A stretch of DNA of 64,000 bases from Guillardia theta CCMP2712 (lineage: Eukaryota; Cryptophyceae; Pyrenomonadales; Geminigeraceae), in assembly GCF_000315625.1 (NCBI RefSeq), contig NW_005434578.1, forward strand, positions 81,688-145,687, given 5' to 3'. The notes under the pieces are model-generated. The model was not told the origin of the DNA. It was given only the letters and a program-made list of their open reading frames with translations, and did not search any database. A program made the translations under genes and the position numbers. Positions 1-10,559 of the stretch are shown piece after piece (the stretch's first letter is position 1; every line of letters begins with the position of its first letter).

Positions 1-2336
1 CACATTCAAGAGAAGAGCGCATCTCAACGATAACGAACACCTGTACATTGTTGGAGACTGCAAAGCAATGGGAGACAGCGACATGTCTTGTGCGATCAAG
101 ATGAAATTTGATGAGTCCAGCAATGAGTGGGTGACACAGGTTGTACATACTCATATCATGCAGTAGCTCACCCTCGATCGGACAGATCGACTCAGTGCCA
201 GCCAACACTCAGTACAGATATTTTGCTGCGGACCCGAACCATGTTGAGAGTAGCGCTCGGCACATGACGAGCTACTGGTACCTGGTCCGCGTTCCGGATG
301 CTAGCCAGAAGGAGGTGGTATCGGACGACTGTACTCAGCTCATCCGGTTTCAAGTCTACAAGGGTTCCCTGCCTCCTCCTCCTCCTCAGGAGCCCCCTCA
401 CAGAACTTGCTAGGGGCCCAGGATGTCCGAGTTTGCGGCTCGATCAAGGAGTTGGGGCACTGGAAAGCGGACCAGGCACTTCGTCTTGATAAGAAGGGAG
501 ACACAAAATGGGAGGTGGGCTCTTTGCGTGCAATTTGAATATGAGGATGAGGATGAGGATGTAAATGGTAGAGCTGATGACGATGACGACTTGGAAACAC
601 AGATGGAGTTGATGACGATGATTACAGGCAGTGGTTCCCATACCCTCCGAGTCTCTTTTCGACTTTCAATACAAGTGACTTATATCATGCTCTGATTAAC
701 TTGTCACGACCCTGGTAGGTATGTCGCAGACGGTGTCTTTGAAGATGGCGGCAACAGAATCTCTGATGTTTCCGACGTGGAGCCTCAGCCTGAAGGAAAC
801 CGGTATCATGTGCTGGGAATCTGATCGGGCCTCATCGACTGCCTCAGTTGTGTCTCGAACCTGCAAGCTGTCTTCAACGGCCTGCTGGTCAGATTTCTGA
901 TCTTTCATCCAATCGGTGTGAACGAGAGAATGGTCATCACCGGAGGACATCCCGTACCTTGACCGCTCTCCTTGCCTGCGCGCTCATGTCCTGCAGGCTT
1001 TCGGAAACTGGAACCCGGTGAACCAATGGTGTCGTATGGGTCTAGGGAACGAGCGGACGCTGCTGACGGGTATAGCAAGGATACTGCTGGCAAGGTGAGA
1101 GGCTCAACCATGGGGCGCAGGTGTCCGAGGGAGATGCTGGGAAGCGACGTTTCCTGCTCCTCCAGAGGATTACCGAGAAGTTGAGGTAGGAGACGCCTTG
1201 ATGCCCTTCACTGAGAGTAAGCTCCTTGTGTGCAGTACAGGTACGTCATCCTCAATGAAGAGCAGAACCAGGCAGTGTGGGAGAGCGAGCCGAATCGCCG
1301 AATTTCCTTCTTTCCGGGTTATGTGCAGAAAGAGGACGCAATAGGATGCTCTTGACAGAGAGACAGGTGCCGTCTCTCAGAGCGGCAAGAACGGGGGATT
1401 TCGACGTCGAGAATTCACACAGTTCGACGGGAACTTGTCGGCCTTGGATGGACGAATGTCTCACGTCTGCTGACATGCGCTGCAGCGTTGCAAAGGAGCT
1501 TCTCTTCGACTTCATCCCTCCCTGCTTGTTCATTGGTGACCTGCTGTGACATGACAGCTCTCCGGCTGATGTTGCTGTCGTTGTTTCTCAGGTCCGTACC
1601 CACAATGTAAAGATGACGTCGAGGTACCTCGTGAGCTGCTGTCCCTTGCGGACTCTGAATGCTCTCAGCGCATGAAGGCAGCGGGGGTGACGGGAGTTGT
1701 CAACGTTCAGACACAGAAAGACATCATGCAGCGGATGGTAGACGAAACGATCACAGCATATGGAGTTGCCTGACACTTCTCAGGTAAATATGGACTTGAT
1801 GCGAGGCTTGTACCATGAACAAGGTGGAAATCTCCTAGTCTTTCAGCTTATGAACCTTTTCTCGCAGGCATTGAGTTTCGACATGTTCCTATCGAAGACT
1901 TCAATGGCGTACGTGCTGCAAACTTGCGTTGATGGTTTGTAAGAATTTGGTGGAACAGCAAGACTTGGCAGAACGTGTCAAGTTTGCTGCCAAGGCCACA
2001 CATGAGCTTGTCGAGCTTGCAAAGTCGAGGGGGCAGGAGCCTCGGGTGAGAATGTTGGCTAACAGGAGGTTGCAAGACTCACGTTGACGGCAAGGTCTAC
2101 ATCCACTGCACGGCCGGGATGGGACGAGCACCAGCGACAGCTTGCGTCTACCTAGTATGGAAGTGAGTGCTGACTAGTTCTCCGACAAGTTTGAAGTAGG
2201 ACACAGGCACGGCCATGACCTCGACTCGGCAAGAGCGCATGTCAAGAAGCATCGCCCCATCGTCGCTCCTAACTACAACGCCATGAAGCTTGTAGCCGTT
2301 AGCTCCTCTCTGAGCCATTCTCTGACGTCTGTCTAG
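1..2336 (+). CDS. Glucan (starch) phosphatase, laforin/SEX4-like, with three N-terminal starch-binding modules; 5' end outside window
   Basis: Likely removes phosphate from phosphorylated starch, by analogy with SEX4 and laforin. Multi-exon gene read through short GT-AG introns. Three CBM20-like modules are visible: one at the left edge (LYIVGDCKAMGDSD, then NTQYRYFAADP); one around 420-770 (VRVCGSIKELGHWKADQAL, later DGVFEDGGNR); one around 915-1310 (AFGNWNPVNQW, then YRYVILNEEQNQAVWESEPN). The dual-specificity phosphatase domain follows from about 1590. Its P-loop at about 2112-2140 reads VYIHCTAGMGRAPATA, the signature I know from SEX4 rather than laforin (HCNAGVGRS). It is preceded by the exon ending LVELAKSRGQEP. 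The last exon ends at a TAG at 2334-2336. The order CBM-then-phosphatase is laforin-like; SEX4 has its CBM at the C-terminus. Start and any signal peptide lie left of the window. Confidence 0.8.
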
Positions 2337-2374
2337 GCCTTGCAGCGTGGACTTGACTGACTCCGAACCGTTCG

Positions 2375-2590
2375 ACTAGTCACAGTAGATGACAGTCGCC
2401 TCACCGAGTCAGCCGGGCCCCGGCCGGGCAGGGCGGCGCCTCACTACTGTCCCGCCGCGGGCTTTGAGCCGGGCTGTACGGTACGGAGGCTCCGTAGCCA
2501 GGCTCAGGCTAGTAACTGAGTAGTTGCCGTTACTGATCTGGAGCCGGACAACCGTACGGTAGACAGCGGAACTTTGAAACTTTAGGCCCC
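2375..2590. repeat. GC-rich palindromic island 1
   Basis: Short, abruptly GC-rich stretch just after the phosphatase gene, with words such as GGGCCCCGGCCGGGC and GCCGGGCTGTACGGTACGG, and copies of GAGTCAG and AACTGAGT at its edges. It has the same word composition as the larger islands at about 8.6, 22, 28, 32 and 60 kb. No coding frame is convincing. Confidence 0.6.
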
Positions 2591-2814
2591 TGTACAAGAT
2601 TTGAATGAAAGTTTGATCTTTTCTTCCGCCGATCGGCTGGTCCCGAAGCCCCGAGGGTTTCTACCAGCCATGGAGGAAGAGACGCGGGCGACTTGCAATG
2701 AGCTCGTGGGACACGGCGAGCGAGTCATGTGCAGGCAACGACATGCTGAGAAGTGAGGAAGAGCGTTGATGAGGTAGATTGGTAGGAGAGGGCAAGGGGA
2801 GGAGCAGCTTCATC

Positions 2815-5800
2815 ATGCAGCGGGGAGCGCATGCTTATGGTATCTTCTCATCGCGCCAGAACCCCACGATCACGTCAAGAACTTCAGCAGCTTACGGGGA
2901 CCATGAGAGCGAGGCCTTGTACGGCGTCGGAGCTGCTGTCTCTCAGAGCGAAGGCAAGACCTTTCGAGTCAATGCTCTCAAGAGCGGAGGCCCCGCGGAG
3001 AGCGCTGGGCTCCTGAGGAATGATCAGATCGTGACGGTCGACGGCAAGCGACCACCAGACCTGAGCGCTCTGAGGAGCATGCTACTGGGACAGAAGGGAA
3101 CCCGAGTCGTCATCGGTGTCAGGCGACCAGGAGTGCAGCATGTCATCTCTATCGAGATCACGAGGGGCGATCGAAACACTACATTGTCTCCTCTCGTTGG
3201 GATCGGCATGGGCTTCCGGCCCTTGTCCAGTGGCGGCTACTTGGTCACGAACATCGTGCCAGGAAGCGCAGCTGACAGAGCAGGCATCAAGCACAACGAC
3301 GTGATATGCATCTGCAACGGGGTGCTGCTGGTCAACAAGCCCACCAACTTCCTGTCAGAGACTCTGAGCTCCAACGCTGCGGAGAGTTTCACGTTGGGGA
3401 TCAAGAGAGGGGAGGGTCTCAAGACTCTGACCGTCACTGTCATCAACTCGCCGCTCATGGAAGCAAGCCCTGAGCTCGCTGCCGACTCGGGTGTAAGAAC
3501 CATCGAGCTGCGGGAGACGCAGGGAAGCTATTCGGCCAACTTCTACACGGATGCCGGGGGGTCAGTGTATGACTCGGACAGGTCAGACAGCAAGCTGACG
3601 GCAGCGAGCTCCACCTCCTATCGCAGCGGGTTCTACTCGGACAGCAGCAGAGACGCGTCGGACTACAGCAGTGACGACAGCAGAGGACAGTCGTCCCCTC
3701 GTTTGATGTTCACCAAGACATCCATCCAGCAGGACGGGGGAATGATATTCTCGAGCAGGAGCCAGACTCTTCCTCCTCGCACTCGCTCCAAGCGCTTCCA
3801 AACCGCCAGCTCGCTGGGTTCTGGACCCGAGCTGCCGACGGCGACGAGGAAAGAGAGAGAAGAAGCGTACAACAACAATGATGCTCCGAGTGACCCGATC
3901 GCTCATGTCGCTCCGTCCGAGGCAGCAGCAGCAGCAGCAGGAGATGAGAGACGCCGGTACTCGCCTGATGAGCTAACGCATTTCCAAACCAAAGTGATGA
4001 ACAAGATCCACGCGCTTGAGGTGCTGTACGAGGACTTGAAGATAGCGCGAGAGAGGCTGAAAGACGACCTGCACACTGAGAGCGTCGAGAAGCTGCAGCG
4101 ACTGATCCATACTTACGACGACCTTGTACGGAGTGAGCATCACCGGCAGGAGGCTGAGAGAGCCCGAGAAGAAGGCGAAGTTCGTCGAGAACGAGAAATG
4201 ACTTATGTCAAAGATTTCATCCACAAGATGGCGGATCAGATTGATCTTGTCTTGGACAACCAAACAAGAATGGAACACATGCTGACCGAACATGACTCGA
4301 AGATGGCAAGCTTCGAGGACAGTCTGGTGCGGCTGAAACAGGAGCAAGACGGGCTGATAGAGGGGCTAGAGGAGATGCAGCTTAAGATCAAGTCATCGGT
4401 CACTATGGTGGAAGAGAACATGTTGCAGCGAGAGCAGCAGATTTATCAAAAGCTCAACGAGTCGAGGATAGAGATCGTCTCCTCGTTTCATGCCGACCCC
4501 TCCAAGGTGACAGATTCGCCATCATCGCTCGACTCAGAGCTCAAAGCCAACGGCGGCACCCCCTACACCCCTCGCAAGTCATCGCAAGGCAAGGAAACCT
4601 TGTACAGCCCGCGAGAGAAGAGAGGAAAGTCTGCAGACCATGGGGAGACGATAGTCTCGTACGCTGGGTTCTATCCTGTCTTGTATGCTCAGAAGTGTGT
4701 CTTCTCAGACGTGGCTCCTCCCAATATGAGATGTACGAGAATCTTTCTTGACGACAGGATGGTCATCTTTCAAAAGAACAAGGATGGGGTGCATGACCTC
4801 CAGTATGCGATAGTTGTACATCTAGTCAGCCAGAAGATCTGGGCATACAAGATCATGGGGGGGATAGCGCAGAGGAATCGGACCTTATTCCAGGTGGTGG
4901 GGGAGGACATCTGCGTCTTCGTTCACGATGACAGCGGAAAAATTGACCTCAAGAAGCTCTTCGTGCTCAAGTTTGCGAACGACGATAGGATGTTCCTTCA
5001 ATCAGTCCACATCGACCCGTCCATCCCGTCTCGGACGCTATGCCACATCGAAGCCGTCGGTCGCAGTTGTGTCTTGTTTGCACATGACGTCGATCGCAAG
5101 TTTGATCTCCGCAAGTGAGAAAGGATGAGAGGTGACTGTGCTTGTCTGCCCCTGAGCTTGCCGCAGCATCTTCGTGCTCGATACCGAGATGCTCACTCTG
5201 AGAAACTGTTCTGAGATCATGAACCTCAACCCCGAGCAAAAGGAGCTTGTAAGGAGCTCCTCTCGCTGAAGACTCGTGTGCTCTTCTCACCTCCTGCAGG
5301 CCTTCCACGGCATCTCGTGTACGGTCGTTGGGTTCAAACTTGTCCTGGTGCTTCAGACCGTCAGCTCTCTTGACCTCAGCCAGGTCTGGATAGTCGACAC
5401 CAACCTCGGAATGATCTCGACCCCGGTCACCTTGAGTGAGCCCTGCAGCAGCTCCAGCAGCGTGCGGGCGCTGGTCAAGGTGACGTGGGAGGTTGCTGTG
5501 GCATCGCTCAGTCGCTCCAGCAGGCGATGAAGCACTCAGTTTACTTGTTCGTCGAGGAGGAGGAGCAGAAGATCGACTTCGAGCAGACGATGATGATCGA
5601 CATGGGTCAGCGCACGAGCTCCTGCATGACTGAGACTGAGATGGCAGCAGAGTCAGCAAGCATCAAGAAGGTCGAGATGGAAGGAAGCTTCCCGGAGCGA
5701 TGGAAAGGAAAGTTTCACATCCTTGACGAGAAGCACCTGCTGGTAGATCAAGTTGCTTGCCAACGCTCCTCATGCCTTGTCAGACGATCCGCGTCAAGGA

Positions 5801-6623
5801 CGATGGGGCCATGGACTTCACGGAGGTAGAGGAGCATGGCAGCGGCTCTCATGCACCCATGAGACATGCTGCAGATGCTGCTGCTCGATGCTAGCGACCC
5901 TCTCAAGCTCAAAGTTTCTCCTCTCACGCTGCCTCTGCCTGGCATCCCCTGGGAGGTCTGTTCTCCTCTGTTCAAACATGCCCTCCTTCCTTGCCCCCTG
6001 CTGAACTTCGTAACTTCTTCCCTCTGTGTTGATGTGCTTTGAGGTCTATCAGTGACTGATCATGTTGAAAGAACGTCAGGCTCTCAGTGTTTGAAGAGAA
6101 ACTCCTTGCAACCTCCTCTTCGAGCAAATTCAGAAGGTGGCGAATTTCTCTATCCTTCCATCCACTCCCTTCCCCTCCCCTCCCCCTTTTTCTCTTCGTC
6201 CCTTCTATCTCCTTCCCTCCTCTCGCCTCCCCTCCCCTCCTCTCCCCTCCCCTCCTCTCCCCTCCCCTCCTGTCCTGTGTCCTGTCCTGTCCTCTCCCGT
6301 CCCCTCCTCACTTCTCGCTGATCTCAATCAGGCTGGTCGGTGTGATCTCTCCCTTGCAAAACGTCGTCAAGATGTTCTGCCTGGACGTGAGGAACCCGGT
6401 GAGGTCGGTGGGCGATGGCAGGACGTGCTGACGTGGCGCTGGCAGAACGTCTCCTTCGACGTTGCCAGTCAAGACAAGTACCTGGTCGTGCTCCCCCGGG
6501 ACTCCAACGGGAAACTGTGAGAGAGGTGACATGGAGGGAGAGATCTGACGTACGGTTAGGATTGTTGGAGATGTTTCTATCATCGACATGAAACAAGTCT
6601 TTGACACCAACTCGACTTCTTGA
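2815..6623 (+). CDS. Tandem-PDZ, coiled-coil protein with long C-terminal region
   Basis: Probable scaffold protein; function unknown. I start at ATG 2815; the frame is open a little upstream but only from a TTG. The first exon (about 767 codons, to about 5114) carries two PDZ domains: residues about 36-118 (SGGPAESAGLLRNDQIVTVDG) and about 129-210 (VPGSAADRAGIKHNDVICI). A Ser-rich linker follows, then a strong coiled coil at about 382-548. Further exons, by splice signals and frame: about 5167-5248 (IFVLDTEMLTLRN), 5300-5479, 5524-5744 (acidic FVEEEEQKIDFEQ), then short exons to the final one ending DTNSTS-stop at 6621-6623. Introns are 41-53 bases except a long pyrimidine-rich one. The C-terminal half has hydrophobic strand-like periodicity (SCVLFAHDVD, LCHIEAVG), possibly a beta-propeller, but I do not recognise it. 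AATAAA follows the stop by 10 bases. Confidence 0.75.
6140..6330. repeat. CT-rich low-complexity tract inside intron
   Basis: Imperfect CCCCTCCTCTC / CCTGTCCTGTGT repeats on the + strand, lying in an intron of the tandem-PDZ gene. The open frames across it (poly-Pro/Ser/Leu) are compositional artefacts. Confidence 0.8.
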
Positions 6624-6633
6624 GATCGTCTTC

Positions 6634-6639
6634 AATAAA
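6634..6639 (+). terminator. AATAAA-like polyadenylation signal
   Basis: AATAAA 10 bases beyond the inferred stop of the tandem-PDZ gene. The position fits a eukaryotic poly(A) signal; no other support. Confidence 0.4.
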
Positions 6640-6792
6640 GTGAGATGCGAAGAGGGAATATTTACATTATGGACACTGATGGCGGGAAAAACTTGATTCT
6701 ATCATGCTGCATCAAACGGTCTTGGGGTCGACCTGCCCGTTGGAAGCTTCTCTCGCATGTCCTGAGGTCAGTCAGAGGGCAGGAGCAGGAGG

Positions 6793-8350
6793 TCACACGT
6801 CCTCCTCGTTCACCTTGAGACTGACTGTCCCGGTCATGGAGGAGGCGGCCTTGTCTGCCAGCACCGGTCAGTCTGAGGAGGAACATCGACTTTCTCTCGT
6901 ACGTCTCGTCCTCTCCCGCTGGGTCCTCGGAGTTGATCATCTGCGCATGTAAAGAGTGAGCAGTCTGAGCCCGAGGGCCAGCAAGCGGCGAGCTCACCGT
7001 CTCGCTCCTCTCGCTCATCCCCTCCCCCTCTTCGAGATCGAAGGACTCCAGACTCTCCTCGTCCTCTTCGTGCACCTGCCGAGCTGCTTCAGGGGGCAGA
7101 GACAGAGGAGAAGAAACAACTTCCTGTCCTCGGTCATCACCGCTGCGCTCTGCAGCTTGAGGAAGAGAGTTCGGCTCTCAGCCTCCCCGCCCGGTCCCTC
7201 CTCCTCAACTACTACCGGAGGGTCCAGGCGCACGTGCGCGTAGCTGCCAGGGGAGGTCAAAGAGCGCACAGGAGGGACAAGAGACAATCTCACGCGACAT
7301 CATCGTCATCCAATACAAATTTCAGCGCTGCTTCCTCTGTCTCCCCTTGAGAAAATTGTCAGTAACTCCCTGCCCTCCTCTCTCCTCCACATACCTGGCC
7401 AGTTGGAGGTAGAAGCGAAGACAGTAGGCAGGACCCCATGGCTGTACCAGGAGGTCACCAACAGCCACCTCCTCTCCTCACAACCTCCCGGACAATCTTC
7501 TCAGTCCCACTTTCAACGCTTCATCGTCGGCCGGCGCCTTTCACGACATTTCATGGTGGCGCGCAGCTTTCGGGGAACGAACCTTGATGAGGTAGCAGTT
7601 GGTCCGATGGAGGAAGACGTCGTCTCTAAGTCCGTATGATCTTCTCGTCCCCGTCAGCTGACAGCACAGCATGCGTCACCCACCGACAAGACCCTCCTCC
7701 TGCCACCTACCCGGATAACCATTGTCCGACTGCACCCCCCCTCCTTGCCAGCTGCGCCGCCCTCGTCTCCGAAGCCTGGCAGGCCTTCGGTTCCTGGCTG
7801 AGCTCAGCGAGAGGAGGAGGAAGCGAGTGTATCGCACCGAAAGGGAAGTTGAAGAAGCTGGGATGGATGAGGGGTGACTGAGCCAGGGGTGACTGAGCCT
7901 TTGATGACGTGGAGCCGTCACAAGGAGGCGAAGGGCAGACGCGTCCTTCGCCCTCGCAGCATCTCGCCGTGTATGTCCCGTGACCTGTGGCAGTCTTGTC
8001 AATGTCTGCTCCTCCTCAGCTCGTCAAGCATCGGAGAGCAGCAAAGACGCAAAGGCGAGACAGCCAATCTCGTATCCCACTCAACATCAAAGGGCATGCG
8101 TCCCATGAACGAGCTTTCTCAAATGGCAGGATCTCACATGGCAGGATCAGAAGGCGAGAGAGGTTTTCTGCTCACCATTGGATGTGGAGCAATGGCTCTC
8201 GTGCTCAAATGGAGAAGATCCCTGGACTTGCATGCAGACGTGCTCACAGCTGGCAACGTCGGGGCAACGCCCTGCTCCCGCCGCTGCTCTCAAAGTGACC
8301 AGCATCTGGAGTGAGAGGAGGAGCCATGGGAGCATGCTAGTCTTGTGCAT
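6793..8350 (-). CDS. Unrecognised secretory-pathway protein, multi-exon
   Basis: I do not recognise the family. The first exon starts at ATG 8350 and begins with a textbook signal peptide: MHKTS, a Leu-rich core (LPWLLLSLQMLVTL), then RAAAGAG. It is followed by Cys-containing sequence (CPDVASCEHVC). Splicing the short GT-AG introns gives successive plausible exons: PFDVEWDTRLAVSPL, then HIDKTATGHGTYTARCCEGEGRVC (8.0-7.9 kb); DDVFLHRTNCYLIK (about 7.6 kb); LVQPWGPAYCLRFYLQLAR (about 7.4 kb); FVLDDDDVAYAHVRLDPPVVVEEEG (about 7.3-7.2 kb); and an acidic Ser-rich exon (HEEDEESLESFDLEEGEG, about 7.07-6.9 kb). One likely end is the TGA at 6793-6795 after SLKVNEEDV; another frame stays open to about 6662. 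The chain of phase-compatible introns supports a real gene, but joints are approximate. Confidence 0.5.
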
Positions 8351-8454
8351 GATATATGCTCGTCGCGTCCTCTTTTTCTCGCTCTTGCCTCCCCCCGCCC
8401 CTCCTCCTCCTGTACGTCCTTCCTCAAGCATCTTTGTTTGGCCTGGATAGTTCG

Positions 8455-9015
8455 GAGAAGGCGGAGGAAGGTGGTAGGGTACTCTTAGTGAATGGAGGGA
8501 ATAAAGAGGGTGAATAGAAATGGAATAAGGGGTAGGGGGTACACCAGCAGGGAGGTGGGGTTTAGGACGGCACGGTGGCACTGCCGCAGGTTCGGCGCCC
8601 GGCGTCCGGCCGGCCGGGCCCCGGCGGCCCAAGGCGGCAAGCCGACTCCCGACTCGGTCCGGCCGGGCGAAGTTTCGAGCCGCGCCGTCGGAGGCCGGGC
8701 TCGGAGCTTGGGCCCGCCGTTGGACTGAGGCTCAGTGATGATGCGTCCCAGCCGGCCCCGTACTCACCGTGGCACTGCAGGCTGACTCGCCGTCAGGCTC
8801 GGGCCGTGACCCGGCGGCGCCGCACTGCTGAGCCCGCGGCCCCGGCCGGGGCCGGCGGAACTTGGAACTCGAACTTCATACTCCGGATTCTCGGACTCCC
8901 GGGGGCCGCCGCCGCGGCCGCCCGGGGGCCGGCGTGTAAGCGCCGGGCCCGGGCGGTCGCACGGGCCCCGCCGGGCCGGCCGCGGCGCCGGGTGGCGAGA
9001 TCGGATCAGTAGTGC
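8455..9015. repeat. GC-rich palindromic island 2 with G-rich left flank
   Basis: Bases about 8455-8570 are G-rich on the + strand (GGTGGTAGGGTAC, GGGGTAGGGGGTAC). They pass abruptly into a very GC-rich block to about 9010 (GGCCGGCCGGGCCCCGG, CCGCCGCGGCCGCCCGGG). Right of it the DNA is AT-richer. The open frames here have no protein-like composition (Ala/Arg/Pro/Gly only). Confidence 0.65.
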
Positions 9016-9341
9016 CGCTACTAGGCTAATGATGCATACTGACTCGATGATTTACAGAGACATGCGGACTCCCGAGTCTGGCAAAGGACATTCGGGCCGC
9101 ACTGCACAACTTGGCAACAATCATTTGAATACTGAAAGTGAAAATGCTTGACTTCGTCATACAGTATGTCTAGATCGGTGATCCAACCCCGGGCATTGAG
9201 ATTTCAGCCAAGTTCAAAGTATGACTGCAACCTGGTCGATGGTACGAAACGAGGCGATCAATGGCATTCAGTTTACAGTGACTGATGATTCGTGAAATGG
9301 GCACTCGTCCGATCCATTGAGAGGAGATCTGCGCGCTAGAC

Positions 9342-9765
9342 GGTGCAGGCAGTGGCTTCAAGCGCTGGATTGCTGACACCGATGTAGAAAGGGTGGAAAC
9401 TGAGCAAGGAGACGGTCATTGAATTCCTGAGATTGCCCAAGTTGACGATCCAGCTTGCGTTCAAGGTCTTCCTGACGCTGCTGGGCATCCTTGCGGGCAT
9501 CTGCATTCTGTTGCAGGAGTAAAGCAAAAAGTCAACGAAGAGATGCTTCTTTGTCGCTGGTGGTAGGAGAGTTTCGACCCGAAGACATCGCAGAGATGGG
9601 CTCTGCGACAGGGGTGCGCGAAGCAAATGCACCAGAGGCTGAATCACGTGAAGCATGTGGAGCTGGAGACTCCTTAGCGAAGACAGACGGTGCTGGTACA
9701 GGCGCAAAACAACATGGGCGAGCACAAGAAGCTGAATGGGAATCCTGCTGTGGTCGATCTTGCAT
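9342..9765 (-). pseudogene. Possible broken coding sequence with coiled-coil segment
   Basis: On the minus strand one frame reads as a charged heptad-type helix (ARKDAQQRQEDLERKLDRQL) at about 9500-9400. A neighbouring frame upstream (about 9765-9535) is Ser/Ala/Pro-rich (SPAPHASRDSASGAFASRTP). The frames do not join without a splice or a frameshift. Together with the peptidase remnant on the right, this could be a decayed mobile element (gag-like plus protease), but nothing decisive such as RT or integrase is visible. Confidence 0.25.
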
Positions 9766-10029
9766 GCCATGATTGTATCATCATCTCTCGTTACGGAAAA
9801 AGGACGGGGAAATTGGAATTGTTCAGCTCCAACATTTCATTGGATTGAAGTTGGAACAGAAATTTGTTCCGTAGATCTCGAAATCCTTCTTTCACTGGTC
9901 AGAGCCTTACACAATCTGTATACAAGAGGTTGAGACTATCGAAAGGTAGCGCGACATTGCTAGTTTTAAATCATTCTGATGTGCAATGACAGGCCCGGGC
10001 GAATGATTGAAACACAGAGGGTTACAACA

Positions 10030-10547
10030 CATTACAACGATGGTTTCCTGTAGGGAAGTGGTCAAACTACGAGCGAATATTCATCCCAGTCCATATTTGG
10101 GGTACCTGAACAAGGACAGCACGGGAAAGATTGAAGGCATGCCGCAGTGCCGCGAGTTTGATGCGGTTGTAGAACCATGTATCAAGGTGATCAAGGAGAG
10201 ACACGACAGAAAACAAAGTCGGCGACCTATCCTGATCGGTGAAAAAGATTTCTTGCGATATGAATGGCAGCAAAAGGGATTACAAGGAGGAAAGATCTGG
10301 CAGCAGGAATACGTTGCTTCCAACAAGATCAGTAGAGAAAATCCACATCCCTGATGATATTCACCAAGCTCCCTGGATACAGACCCCCCAACAAACTGAT
10401 TCCGTGTCATGTGGCATATTTCTGTGCGCTATAGCTGACTGCTTGTCTGGTAACATGGGAGTGAATTCATTTGGCCAAGGAGACATCGACGAGATCCACA
10501 AGGCTATAGAAACTTTATTGAGAATCTTGTATTTATGTAAGAAGTGA
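10030..10547 (+). pseudogene. Ulp1-like (C48) cysteine peptidase fragment, probably degraded
   Basis: Two blocks of a C48 peptidase are readable. The first, at about 10050-10110, is NYERIFIPVHIWGT, matching the strand that usually precedes the catalytic His-Trp; here a stop codon follows at once and the His is not seen. The second, at about 10380-10440, is PQQTDSVSCGIFLC, with the conserved Gln, five residues, then the nucleophile Cys-Gly as in Ulp1. It continues through ADCLSGN and a helix (DIDEIHKAIETLLR) to a stop at 10547. The blocks are in different frames, separated by about 270 bases without a clean splice. Such domains occur in SUMO proteases and in several DNA transposon families; either origin is possible. 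Confidence 0.5.
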
Positions 10548-10559
10548 ACGCATGCGCAG

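Noticed and set aside
3583-3906. Minus-strand frames inside the tandem-PDZ exon
   Set aside because: Shadow frames of a strongly protein-like sense exon.
8147-9012. GC-rich open frames (Ala/Arg/Pro/Gly proteins) in island 2, and an N-terminal extension of the signal-peptide exon
   Set aside because: Composition follows from GC content; the extension upstream of the signal peptide would bury it.
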